Assembly: GCA_965225915.1 (NCBI GenBank)
Contig: OZ245326.1
Span: forward strand, 2,976,001 to 3,040,000
Length of the DNA: 64,000 nt
Direction: 5' to 3'
From: JAAXHH01 sp965225915
Lineage (GTDB): Bacteria > JAAXHH01
Positions within the stretch are counted from its first letter, which is position 1, and every line of letters begins with the position of its first letter. Position numbers and translations under genes: made by a program. Below, one piece after another: positions 7,412 through 16,082 of this stretch. The notes below the pieces were generated by a model. It was not told where the DNA came from, made no database searches, and saw nothing but the letters and a program-made list of their open reading frames with translations.

Positions 7412-7427
7412 GTCCACTTAACCGGTC
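7412..7427. repeat. IS-end-like fragment
   Basis: GTCCACTTAACCGGTC matches the terminal repeat at 4137-4153 with one missing G. It lies just upstream of the hydrolase start. It could be a solo remnant of the same IS family or chance. Confidence 0.4.
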
Positions 7428-7554
7428 TGTGTGCGGTCTCCTTCATATGGCCCACCCGTGATTCACTACCTGATCCTCGTTACTCGTTCGTGCAGGTAAA
7501 GGATCCATTTAGCATACGAATATCCACCACAATTATCAATTGCCATTTTAGGCG

Positions 7555-7570
7555 CCAATTGGAAAATTGG
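7555..7570. promoter_or_regulatory. Small inverted repeat in a divergent intergenic region
   Basis: CCAATT and AATTGG flank a 4-base spacer, between the divergent hydrolase and oxidoreductase genes and about 60 bases before the latter. A regulator site is possible; there is no direct evidence. Confidence 0.25.
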
Positions 7571-7631
7571 TATCGGGCAACGTCCATGTAATCTGATGTA
7601 TGATTGAATACAGTCAGGAAGGAATGAAACC

Positions 7632-8639
7632 ATGCAGGGATACGTTATAGATAACAACCGCCTTCGCGCGGCGAATATACCGGACCCGGGAGAACCCGGT
7701 CCCGGTGAGGCGCTCGTTAGGGTACAGGCCGTATCGCTCAACTACCGGGACCTCATGGTCGCAAGGGGTCGGTACGGCAGACCCTTCGAAGGTACATTCG
7801 TCGCGGGCTCCGATATGGCGGGCGACGTACTGAAAACGGGGCCGGACGTCGCGGATATCCGGCCGGGCGACCGGGTCGTGAATGCGCCTTTCCTCCACTG
7901 GCCCGCAGGAAGACTCACGCTGGACCAGATGAAGACCCTGGTCGGGGCGGGAGGCGTGGACGGCGTCCTGTGTGAAAAGGTGCTGTACCCCGCGGACGCC
8001 CTCGTTCGAATGCCCACTCTCTTCTCCTACCACGAAGGCGCCACGCTGCCCATCGCCGGCCTGACCGCCTGGGCTTCCGTCATTTCTCGTGGCGATTTGT
8101 GCGCCGGCGAGTGGGTCCTGCTCCACGGCACGGGCGGCGTATCCGTGTTCGCCGCCCAGCTTGCGAAGATCAAGGGGGCGCGGACGCTGTTGACCACGTC
8201 GTCGAAAGAAAAAGGCATCAGGATGAAGGAGGAGTACGGTGTGCTGGAAACCTTCGACTACCGGGACAAGGACTGGCCCGATCAGGTCCGGTCCTACACC
8301 GGCGGTACCGGTGTCGACCTGGTCGTGGACGTGGCGGGCGGCCAGACTTTCGCGGATTCATTGAAAGCCTGTGCGCTACACGCCCGGGTATCCCTCGTGG
8401 GCATATTGGACGGCTTCGAAACGCGCCTCAATCCCTTCGATATCATCGGCAGGCAGATTCAGGTGCGCGGTATATACACGTCCTCCACAGAGGATCTGCG
8501 GGACCTGGTCCGGGCCTGCGAAGCATCGGCGCTCAGGCCCTGTATCGATCGCGTGTTTCCCTTCGAGGAAATACCGGACGCGTACGACTACCTCGAATCC
8601 CAGCGCCACTTCGGCAAAATCGTCTGTTCATTGCCCTGA
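7632..8639 (+). CDS. Zinc-type/quinone-oxidoreductase-like MDR family dehydrogenase
   Basis: A 335-residue cytoplasmic medium-chain NAD(P)-dependent oxidoreductase. The N-terminal catalytic fold shows LNYRDLMVARGRYG and SDMAGDVLKTG. The cofactor domain begins with WVLLHGTGGVSVFAAQLAK, a variant of the dinucleotide-binding loop, and continues with DLVVDVAGGQTFADSL. The cysteine- and histidine-rich structural zinc lobe is absent, so it is closer to quinone-reductase-like MDR proteins than to classical alcohol dehydrogenases. The ATG is preceded by AGGAAGG. The substrate is unknown. Confidence 0.85.
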   Translation: MQGYVIDNNRLRAANIPDPGEPGPGEALVRVQAVSLNYRDLMVARGRYGRPFEGTFVAGSDMAGDVLKTGPDVADIRPGDRVVNAPFLHWPAGRLTLDQMKTLVGAGGVDGVLCEKVLYPADALVRMPTLFSYHEGATLPIAGLTAWASVISRGDLCAGEWVLLHGTGGVSVFAAQLAKIKGARTLLTTSSKEKGIRMKEEYGVLETFDYRDKDWPDQVRSYTGGTGVDLVVDVAGGQTFADSLKACALHARVSLVGILDGFETRLNPFDIIGRQIQVRGIYTSSTEDLRDLVRACEASALRPCIDRVFPFEEIPDAYDYLESQRHFGKIVCSLP

Positions 8640-8684
8640 CGTTTCTGCCGGGTCGGACTCCCACATCACCATCCGCGTAACCGC

Positions 8685-10907
8685 CTAACCGATTTTCAGG
8701 TATCTTTTGCGCTCGGTCACCCAGCCAACCAGGGCCGCCTCTACGAAACCGGCATCGCGCAGTTTTTGGGTCACTTCTTCGATTCCGGAAGGGGGAACGC
8801 CGGCCAGTAAACCGCCCGACGTCTGGGGATCGTATAGGATGGCGTCCGCCGCGCCAGGGTTTGCCTCCACGCGCCACCTCTTCTGCAGATGTTCCCGGTT
8901 GGACGGCGCCAGGGTGCTTTCAACGCCTGCGCCAAGACACTGCTCGGTGCCGGTGTAGCAAGGTATCCGGTCGATTTCGATCTCCGCTCCCGTACCGCTG
9001 GCCTCGAGCATTTCGGCCAGGTGGCCGGCCAGTCCGAAGCCGGTCACGTCGGTGACGGACGGTATCCCCGCACGTGCGAGTATCCGCGCCGCTTCTGCGT
9101 TGGACTGCAGCATGCCATCGAAAACCTCGTCGACCCAGCTTCCCTTCGCCTTCAGGTGCATATCCGCCGCGAGGATGACCCCAGTACCGACGGGCTTGGC
9201 GAGGATGAGCCCGTCTCCGGGCCGCAATCCTCCCTTCCTGAAGACGGAGTCGCTATCGGTCAGGCCGTTCATGGTCACGCTGACGGCAGTCTCAGATCCT
9301 TCGCTTGTATGGCCTCCAAGGAGGGTGATCCGCAGGCGCCGCGCTTCTTCCGCTATGCCGCCCATGAGTTGTCTTAGATCGTTGGCCACGAGGTTTTTTT
9401 CCGCGTAGGGGAGGGTGACGGTGACCAGCGCGGAATGGGGTTCGGCGCCCATGGCATACAGGTCCGACGCGGCGTGGACCAGCGCGATGCGGCCGAACAG
9501 GTGAAGGTCGCCGGTGAAAGCGCGGAATCCGTCCACGGTCTGAACCAGCGACCGGCCCGGGGGTATCTTCAGAACCGCAGCGTCGTCGGCGTCATGAAGG
9601 CCGATCCGGACATCTTCGCGGGAATACACCTCCAGTTCGTCGAGGACGCCGGTCAACACGGTCGATCCGACCTTGGCGCCGCACCCGGCGCAACGCATGG
9701 TCGCCTCTTCCGCATCGTCCTTGTCGGGATCGGGATCGCCGGCCGGGGACATAGGCGGGAGTAGGATCGGGTCGTACTTCCTCATCCACCTGCGGTCGAT
9801 CCAATCCTTCAAGCGCCAGACCCAGGGTCCGTGGAAGGCGGTGTGTCGCCGGCTCGCGATGGCGTTCCGTGTGCCGGTCATCAGCAATGCGAGCGCCGAA
9901 GCCTGGGGTTTGTAGGCGACCAGTGGCCTGTTTTCCAGGAAGGCATGAATATTCCGGGCCAGAACCGGACCTTCCCGCACTGCGTACACGCCCGATTTCG
10001 GCAGGGGCCGGGACTCGAATTCGATGCAGTCGCCGGCTGAGAAGACGTTGTCGTGACCCAAGACCTGCAGGGTTGGTCGAACCCGGATGAATCCCGTCTC
10101 GCTGGTTTCCAGGTTCGTTTGCTTTAATAGACCGGGCGGTGCGCCGCCCGTCGCCCAGAGCAGGAAATCGCAAGGTATAGACGGATGTTCCTCGAAATGG
10201 ACTCCGGTTTCATCCACGCTCGAAACCCGGAGGCCGGTCAGGCAGGTGATCCCCTTCGCTTCCAGGTAGCGCCCTATTATCCTGGCGACCCGGGGTTGAT
10301 GACCGGTAAGCAAAGTGGCATTCGATTCCACGAGCGTGATCCGAACGGGTGCGAAACGGTCTCCCCACCTGGAGTGCATGGCGAATGCCAGTTCCACACC
10401 CGCCGCTCCTCCGCCCGCAATGACGATCCGAAGCGGCTGGCCATCGGCGCGATGGTTTTCCTCGAACTGGTGAACCCGTTTCAGCAGCAGCCCAAGCGGC
10501 CTCGTGGGCACGGCGTGTCCCTGCACGCCGGGAGTATCCATTCCCCTGGGAATCGAACCGATGTTGATCGAAAGCGTGTCGTAGGTGAGGGGAGGGCGGC
10601 CATCATCGAAGTAGACCTGCTGGATCGCCGGATCGAGGCCAGTCACCCTCGCCCGGATGAACCGGATTCCCGCCCATGCGCACAGCGGTCTTAACTCCAT
10701 TTCCATTTCATCGGGACGGTACAGGCCGGCCAGGCAACCGGGAAGCATTCCAGAATAGCAGACGCTGGATTCGTCCGAGATGAGCGAAACGCGGATGCCG
10801 CGCAGGGCTTTTTTCATAGCCAGCATCCTGACCACCTGCACGTGCGAGTGGCCGCCGCCGACCAGTACGAGGTCTTTCCTAAAGGGCGATGCCTGGTTCA
10901 TGAACAT
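8685..10907 (-). CDS. selD: Fusion of an NDH-2-like FAD oxidoreductase and selenophosphate synthetase
   Basis: A 740-residue two-part protein. Residues ~1-385 form a pyridine-nucleotide-disulfide/NDH-2-like flavoprotein with FAD motif LVGGGHSHVQVV and NAD motif IAGGGAAGVELAFAM. Residues ~400-740 form SelD: CAGCGAK keeps the catalytic Cys and Lys (the second Cys of the E. coli GCGCK motif is Ala), with DDAAVLK, VDGFRAFTGD, HAASDLYAMGA, LLGGHTSEGSE and VTDVTGFGLAGHL. SelD makes selenophosphate from selenide and ATP. The flavoprotein half may supply or handle reduced selenium; this fusion occurs in other bacteria, but its chemistry is not settled. ATG at 10907 or 10901. Confidence 0.93.
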   Translation of the reverse strand: MFMNQASPFRKDLVLVGGGHSHVQVVRMLAMKKALRGIRVSLISDESSVCYSGMLPGCLAGLYRPDEMEMELRPLCAWAGIRFIRARVTGLDPAIQQVYFDDGRPPLTYDTLSINIGSIPRGMDTPGVQGHAVPTRPLGLLLKRVHQFEENHRADGQPLRIVIAGGGAAGVELAFAMHSRWGDRFAPVRITLVESNATLLTGHQPRVARIIGRYLEAKGITCLTGLRVSSVDETGVHFEEHPSIPCDFLLWATGGAPPGLLKQTNLETSETGFIRVRPTLQVLGHDNVFSAGDCIEFESRPLPKSGVYAVREGPVLARNIHAFLENRPLVAYKPQASALALLMTGTRNAIASRRHTAFHGPWVWRLKDWIDRRWMRKYDPILLPPMSPAGDPDPDKDDAEEATMRCAGCGAKVGSTVLTGVLDELEVYSREDVRIGLHDADDAAVLKIPPGRSLVQTVDGFRAFTGDLHLFGRIALVHAASDLYAMGAEPHSALVTVTLPYAEKNLVANDLRQLMGGIAEEARRLRITLLGGHTSEGSETAVSVTMNGLTDSDSVFRKGGLRPGDGLILAKPVGTGVILAADMHLKAKGSWVDEVFDGMLQSNAEAARILARAGIPSVTDVTGFGLAGHLAEMLEASGTGAEIEIDRIPCYTGTEQCLGAGVESTLAPSNREHLQKRWRVEANPGAADAILYDPQTSGGLLAGVPPSGIEEVTQKLRDAGFVEAALVGWVTERKRYLKIG

Positions 10908-11212
10908 CTCGATCTTCTAGCGACACCAAATCTTTTCTTCTGGTGCCTGGAGGATTCCTGGATATCGTCCGCCTTACGACGGATACCTATTCTGTCCGCT
11001 TGATCCGGGGAATGTGAAGGAACAGAATATACAACGTGATTGCGGGTAGGCAAAAGGCCATTATGAACCGTATGATATGGACTGCGCGGGATCGTTTCCT
11101 ACCCCGGATCGACCTTGACACACCCTGTAGATTAACCATTTACGATAACAATCGAAACAGCGTTTTCTCGCACGAAATGAAACCGGTACAACACTAATAT
11201 CGAGGAGATTCA
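10908..11212. other. Intergenic region between selD fusion and a hypothetical gene
   Basis: 305 bases between divergent genes. It holds a TTGACA hexamer (11115-11120) without a good -10 box at normal spacing, and a possible 44-codon ORF on the minus strand (10987-11121). No tRNA or clear terminator was seen. Confidence 0.5.
10987..11121 (-). CDS. Possible single-pass small membrane protein
   Basis: A GTG-initiated frame of 44 residues: a strongly basic N-terminus (RSIRGRKRSR), one hydrophobic stretch (FIMAFCLPAITLYILFLHI) and a basic tail ending RIKRTE. The layout suits a small inner-membrane protein, and it lies 79 bases upstream of the selD fusion on the same strand. Support is weak: the only Shine-Dalgarno-like bases abut the start codon and there is no known family. 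Confidence 0.2.
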   Translation of the reverse strand: MSRSIRGRKRSRAVHIIRFIMAFCLPAITLYILFLHIPRIKRTE

Positions 11213-11746
11213 ATGGATTTCAACATTAAGAAACGCGGGAAGTTGACCTACTACTACCACGGCGACCATCCTGTGCTGTCGGCCCTGGTGACGGAGGAGC
11301 AGCCGGACGGCGATTTGAAGATCTATTTCGCCGGTCTTACGGGCGGCTATTCGGCCCAGGGCGTTCTGGAACGGGATGAACTGGTGTCGATGGAACCGGA
11401 CCAGGAGATACCACTGGTCTTCCAGAGTTGGGAAAAATGGCTGGTGGACGCCGGGTTGTGCAAATCGCTCCGGGAAGTCGATTTCATCGAGGTGCACGCC
11501 TTCGGTTGCCAGCCCAAATCACCCAACCCCCTCGTGGACCCGGTAGGTTTCGCGGCCGAGCAGGATCGGCTGAAGGAAGCCTATGCAAGGGCCTACAGCG
11601 GCTTCTTCAGGGATAACCTCCCAGACAACGGTGTACCGTGCCGATTCACCGTCCAACTCGTCGACGTTCCCGACAAGGCCGCTTCATACGAGTTCTACTC
11701 CGTGGCTCTCTGGCAACAGTCACTCCAGGCTGGAGCGTCTGGTTGA
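11213..11746 (+). CDS. Hypothetical protein, 177 residues
   Basis: A good CGAGGAGATTCA ribosome site precedes the ATG, so this is probably a real gene. I do not recognise the family. The protein is acidic and aromatic-rich, without signal peptide or membrane segment. It shows an N-terminal beta-rich segment (KLTYYYHGDHPVLSALVTEE), a central GLCKSLREVDFIEVHAFGCQ and a C-terminal RFTVQLVDVPDKAASYEFYS. It stands alone between selD and the sulfatase cluster. Confidence 0.6.
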   Translation: MDFNIKKRGKLTYYYHGDHPVLSALVTEEQPDGDLKIYFAGLTGGYSAQGVLERDELVSMEPDQEIPLVFQSWEKWLVDAGLCKSLREVDFIEVHAFGCQPKSPNPLVDPVGFAAEQDRLKEAYARAYSGFFRDNLPDNGVPCRFTVQLVDVPDKAASYEFYSVALWQQSLQAGASG

Positions 11747-11984
11747 TGGATGGATTTCAGGCTCGCAGAACGGTTGTCTGCCAGGGTGAAGGAAGTACCG
11801 CGAGCCAGTCCTATCGTGGTGCTGAACCGCCCGCATGCATCTCGAATGCACCCGGTTGACTGGAACCGAATGCCGGCTTGACATCTGGTCGGATTGAAAC
11901 CATATTTACTTGGTTCATTCCACCGATCAGAGACCGTTCGAATCATAACACCCCTTATCGCACCGACTCCGGAAGGAGCATGGC

Positions 11985-12710
11985 ATGGCCACGCAGGAGG
12001 CGCTGCAAGCGCTGAAGCAATTTGATACGCCTACGATTACCAACGTGGTGGCGACCTATCCCACCAATCCCCTCTGCCTGGGTCTGTACAATCCCTGGAC
12101 GGAGAACTGGTACACGGACCAGACTATCAAGTGCATTTATCCGGAACTCGGGCGTACCGTGGGCTATGCCGTCACCTGCGTCTTCGGCCTGCCCGAACCG
12201 GGTTTCAAGAACCTTTCCTTCCTCGATGTGATCGACGCCCTGGATGAGTCCCCAAGGCCGACCATCCTCGTTATCCAGCAGAAGTTTCCCCCCGAGATCG
12301 CGGGCAAGGTGGGACTGGCCGGTGGTAACATGACGGCTTCCGCCAAGGCGGTGGGGTGCGTCGGTGTCGTGTCCAACGGGCCCTCCCGCGACATCGACGA
12401 GATCCGCCCGATGAATTTCCAGTACCTGTTGAGCGGCGTGACACCCGGGCATGGGGACATGGCCGTGCACGCGGTGAACGTACCGGTTTCCGTAGGCGGA
12501 ATGGACGTGGCCCCTGGCGAGATCATCCACATGGACGAGAACGGCGCGTGCAAGTTCCCGGCCAGCAAGGTGGATGCGGTACTCGAGAACGCTACGGAGC
12601 TGGCGGCCGAGGAAGAAAAGCGTATCGATGCCTTCCAGAATGCCCGGACGGCCGATGACGTACGGGCGATCCTGGGCGGGCACAGCTACGGCAAGAAAGA
12701 AAAAGCATAA
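11985..12710 (+). CDS. RraA-like protein (HMG/CHA aldolase / demethylmenaquinone methyltransferase-like)
   Basis: A 241-residue member of the RraA superfamily. The core motif is visible as GKVGLAGGNMTASAKAVGCV followed by GVVSNGPSRDIDEI, where Arg and Asp match the substrate/metal-binding residues of class II pyruvate aldolases in this family. VGGMDVAPGEIIHMDENGAC is the second conserved block. In catabolic clusters such proteins are often lyases for oxo-acids; true RraA inhibits RNase E. Here the context (TAATG overlap with a sulfatase gene) favours catabolism. GGAAGGAG lies 6 bases before the ATG at 11985. Confidence 0.85.
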   Translation: MATQEALQALKQFDTPTITNVVATYPTNPLCLGLYNPWTENWYTDQTIKCIYPELGRTVGYAVTCVFGLPEPGFKNLSFLDVIDALDESPRPTILVIQQKFPPEIAGKVGLAGGNMTASAKAVGCVGVVSNGPSRDIDEIRPMNFQYLLSGVTPGHGDMAVHAVNVPVSVGGMDVAPGEIIHMDENGACKFPASKVDAVLENATELAAEEEKRIDAFQNARTADDVRAILGGHSYGKKEKA

Positions 12711-14191
12711 TGAAATGCGTGTTCATCGTACTGGATACCGTTCGGCGGGACTACCTGCCGGCCTACGGCAACGAGTGGGTACATACCCCCAGCCTGGAAC
12801 GGCTGGCCGAACGGGGAGTCGTTTTCGATAACCACTGGGTGGGTTCGCTGCCCTGCATGCCGGCCCGTCGGGAATTCATGACGGGTAGGTACAATTTCAT
12901 TTACCGGGGCTGGGGCCCCATCGAGCCCTACGACGACACCCTGCCTGGCGAATTGAGGAAGCACGACGTATTCACCCATCTGCTGACCGACCATTACCAC
13001 TACTTCGAACTGGGGGGTGAGAACTACCACACGGCCTTCAATACCTGGGATTTCTTCCGTGGCCAGGAAAACGACTGGTGGGCTTCCCACGTGGACCGGA
13101 TGGCCCTGCCCGACCACCTGGGTCAACTTACCCAGCAAAACTTCGGCAACCGTAAACTGCAGCAACGTGAAGAAGATTTCTCCGGTCCCAAGACCGCGCA
13201 GGCGGCCATCGAGTGGCTGAAGACGAACCGATCGGCCGACGACTGGTTCCTGCAGGTCGAGATATTCGATCCCCACGAGCCGTTTTACTGCACAGAGGAA
13301 TACCGCGCGATGTACCGGGACGACTACGACGGGCCGTTCTGCGACTGGCCAAGCTACGATGAGGTGCACGAGTCGCCCGAAGCCATCGCCCACATCCGGA
13401 AGTGTTACGCCGGTCTGCTGACGATGACGGACCACTGGATCGGAAGAATTTTCGATACCCTCGACGACCTGGACCTCTGGGACGACACCCTCATCGTGTT
13501 CACGACGGATCACGGGACCATGCTGGCCGAGCATGACTACTGGATGAAGAACATCATGCCGCTGTATAACGAAATCGTCCGCATTCCCCTGATCGCCAGC
13601 TTTCCCGGCAACAAAGGGGCCGGCACACGGACCGGCGCGCTCACGCAGACCATCGACTTGATGCCGACCTTTCTCGATTACTTCGATGTGCCGCTCCCGC
13701 CCCACGTGCAGGGACGTTCGTTGAGAGGAGTGCCGGACGGCGAAACGATCCGCGGAGACGGGATATTCGGGTACTTCGGCATGGCGATGAACGTCACCGA
13801 TGGGCGCTACGTGTACATGCGGAACCCGGTGAATGAAGACGCGGGGCCCCTTTACGCGTACACGGCCATGCCCACGGGGGGCCTGAACCGCTGGTATCCG
13901 AGAGAGGTCTACGACCGGGTGGAAACGGGACGGTATTTCGGCCATACCTACAACCTGCCCCTGTACAAGATTCCCACGGAGGGCAAAGTCCCGCGGCATC
14001 ATCCCGACGAGGCGTCCTACGCCGGCCGGAACCAGCTTTTCGATGTAGTCGACGACCCGGATCAGCGCCGTCCCATCAGCGACCCGGTGCTGGAATCCCG
14101 CTTCACCGACCGGATCGCGTACCACCTGAAAGCCTGCGAGGCCATGCCGGAACAGTTCATCCGTCTGGGCATCGAACCGCCTGGGGGATAG
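12710..14191 (+). CDS. Type I sulfatase, Cys-type
   Basis: A 493-residue alkaline-phosphatase-superfamily hydrolase. CMPAR at residues 49-53 is the C-x-P/A-x-R motif whose Cys is oxidised to formylglycine; the N-terminal metal ligands lie in FIVLDTVRRDYLPAYG. TTDHGTMLAEHDYW near residue 265 carries the second metal pair. There is no signal peptide, so the enzyme looks cytoplasmic. The start codon overlaps the RraA-like stop by one base, indicating translational coupling. The Cys form can be activated by the radical SAM maturase encoded at 21275. The substrate is not known; sulfate esters of sugars or small organics are possible. Confidence 0.92.
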   Translation: MKCVFIVLDTVRRDYLPAYGNEWVHTPSLERLAERGVVFDNHWVGSLPCMPARREFMTGRYNFIYRGWGPIEPYDDTLPGELRKHDVFTHLLTDHYHYFELGGENYHTAFNTWDFFRGQENDWWASHVDRMALPDHLGQLTQQNFGNRKLQQREEDFSGPKTAQAAIEWLKTNRSADDWFLQVEIFDPHEPFYCTEEYRAMYRDDYDGPFCDWPSYDEVHESPEAIAHIRKCYAGLLTMTDHWIGRIFDTLDDLDLWDDTLIVFTTDHGTMLAEHDYWMKNIMPLYNEIVRIPLIASFPGNKGAGTRTGALTQTIDLMPTFLDYFDVPLPPHVQGRSLRGVPDGETIRGDGIFGYFGMAMNVTDGRYVYMRNPVNEDAGPLYAYTAMPTGGLNRWYPREVYDRVETGRYFGHTYNLPLYKIPTEGKVPRHHPDEASYAGRNQLFDVVDDPDQRRPISDPVLESRFTDRIAYHLKACEAMPEQFIRLGIEPPGG

Positions 14192-14252
14192 TAGAACGGC
14201 AGGGAGAACGCATGATCCAACCATTCCAGCGCAGCGCGTTGCGACGCTATTT

Positions 14253-16004
14253 GTGACCGCCGGCGCGTTGCTTCTTATACAATGCAGCGGCGATCGGCCT
14301 CCCGAAGGCGATGAGACCGCGCCACCCTTGCTTTACGGACAGACCGCGGAGATGATACAGGCATCCCACGCCGCCCTGTTGGAACGACTGCCCGAAGACG
14401 CCGCGCCGCTTGAATACCAGGTGTTCCGGTACATGGCCGCGGAACCCAAGAGCATGGACCAGGGGGTGTCGCTCTACGTGGCTGGCGGCAGTGAGTTCCT
14501 CTTCGAACGACTGGCCATGTTCGGCATGAACGGCGAACTCACGCCCGGGGCGGCGGAATCGTGGGTGCCTTCTGAAGATGGAAAGACTTGGACTTTTTAC
14601 CTTCGCCGCAACGCGTACTGGAGTGACGGTCGCCCGGTAACGGCCCACGACTTCGAATACACCTTCAAACGCTTCCTCCATCCCGACGCGGGCAACGTGT
14701 ATGCATTCCTCTACTACGACATCAAGGGCGCCCGGGCCTATAACCAGCGGGAAACCGAGGACGTCGACGCCGTGGGCATCCGGGCCGTGGACGACTACAC
14801 TCTGGTTATCGAAACCGAGCAGTCCTGCGCCTTTCTTCCCCATATCACCGCATACCACTCCTCCTCACCCGTTCCACCCTGGCAGGTGGAGAAGTACGGC
14901 GACCAGTGGAGCATGGAGGGCACCTGCCTGAGCAACGGACCCTTCCAGTTGGAAACCTGGAAAACGGGTCAGTACATGACTTTCGGCCTGAATCCCCATT
15001 ACGCGGGTCCCAATCCCGGACATCTCCGCCAGATCGTCCGGGTGTTCAACGCCATGATCGGATCGGCCAGCGCGGCGAACGATATGGGGCTTCTCCCGTA
15101 CGAGAACGACGAAATCGACGTAATCGACATCAGCCCCATGATCTACGGCGGCCTGCGCGGCGACCCGGAAAGGAACGAGCGGACTTGGACCTACGACCAG
15201 TTCTCCACAATATATCTCTACTTCCGCACCCGGCAGCCGCCCTTCGACAACCTGAAGGTCCGACAGGCCTTCGCCCACGCGATCAACCAGGAGGCGCTAA
15301 ACGAGACGATCCTCCAGGGCATGATGATCCCGGCCTACACCATGCTGCCCCTTCATTTTCCGGGTTACGTGGGCGACAAGCACCGCGCGTACCAGCAGTA
15401 CGACATCGACCAGGCCAGGCAGCTGCTCGCCGAAGCGGGCTACCCGGAGGGCCGAGGTTTTCCCCGGATGGATATCTGGCTGGCCGACGCTTCGCCGGCT
15501 TCGTCCATCAGCCAGGCGGCCCAGGCGATCCAGGAAATGCTGAAGGAAAACCTCAATATCCAGATCGGCCTTCGAAATACGGAAGGCACCGCCTACCGGT
15601 CGGCCATGTACAACTGGGAAATGCCCATGAGCCTCATCGGATTCAATTACGATTTCCCCGATCCGCACAGCATGCTGGGCATCATCTGGCGTTCCCAGCC
15701 CAGGGGCTATACCCGCCACGACTGGCTGAATCCGGACTTCGACCGGCTGATAGACCGGGCCGCGGGAGAAATGAATCCCCAGGCACGCATGGCGATGTAC
15801 GACGAGGCCGAACGCATACTCTCTTCCGAGGCCGCCGCCGTATTCCTCTGGCATGTAAAGGCGCACCAGCTGCGGAAGCCCTGGCTGAAGGGATTCAAGC
15901 AGGACAGGTGGGGAACCTTTCCCAACTATCGAAACGGAAATGCCTACTACGATATCTATATCGGCCGTGAAGCACTAGACAGCAGCCGGCGTATCGACTA
16001 CTGA
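14253..16004 (+). CDS. Peptide-type ABC transporter solute-binding lipoprotein, frameshift in signal peptide
   Basis: A 583-residue SBP family 5 protein with EYTFKRFLHP, LVIETEQSC, VRQAFAHAINQEAL and AYTMLPLHFPGYVGD. The called frame starts at a GTG without a ribosome site. An ATG at 14212, preceded by AGGGAGA, encodes MIQPFQRSALRRY in another frame and would join directly to FVTAGALLLIQCSGD if one T were added to the TTT run at 14250-14252, giving a complete lipoprotein signal with Cys at the lipobox. So the gene very probably starts at 14212 and either carries a 1-base deletion or a sequence error. No permease or ATPase gene is nearby. Paralogue of the gene at 1-711. Confidence 0.88.
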   Translation: MTAGALLLIQCSGDRPPEGDETAPPLLYGQTAEMIQASHAALLERLPEDAAPLEYQVFRYMAAEPKSMDQGVSLYVAGGSEFLFERLAMFGMNGELTPGAAESWVPSEDGKTWTFYLRRNAYWSDGRPVTAHDFEYTFKRFLHPDAGNVYAFLYYDIKGARAYNQRETEDVDAVGIRAVDDYTLVIETEQSCAFLPHITAYHSSSPVPPWQVEKYGDQWSMEGTCLSNGPFQLETWKTGQYMTFGLNPHYAGPNPGHLRQIVRVFNAMIGSASAANDMGLLPYENDEIDVIDISPMIYGGLRGDPERNERTWTYDQFSTIYLYFRTRQPPFDNLKVRQAFAHAINQEALNETILQGMMIPAYTMLPLHFPGYVGDKHRAYQQYDIDQARQLLAEAGYPEGRGFPRMDIWLADASPASSISQAAQAIQEMLKENLNIQIGLRNTEGTAYRSAMYNWEMPMSLIGFNYDFPDPHSMLGIIWRSQPRGYTRHDWLNPDFDRLIDRAAGEMNPQARMAMYDEAERILSSEAAAVFLWHVKAHQLRKPWLKGFKQDRWGTFPNYRNGNAYYDIYIGREALDSSRRIDY

Positions 16005-16082
16005 ATGGTCTGTCGAATCGGTCGCTGAATCGCCGGCAGACTCCTGTAACTCGTATCGACTGCCAGAAGGGCAGGAAACTAT

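Noticed and set aside
11115..11143. A promoter with TTGACA before the hypothetical gene at 11213
   Set aside because: No acceptable -10 box is found 16-18 bases downstream; the nearest, TACGAT, is 20 bases away.
12686..14224. A 512-codon open frame antisense to the first sulfatase
   Set aside because: It mirrors a clear sulfatase gene and is rich in Arg, Gly, His and Val, as expected of an antisense shadow in GC-rich DNA.
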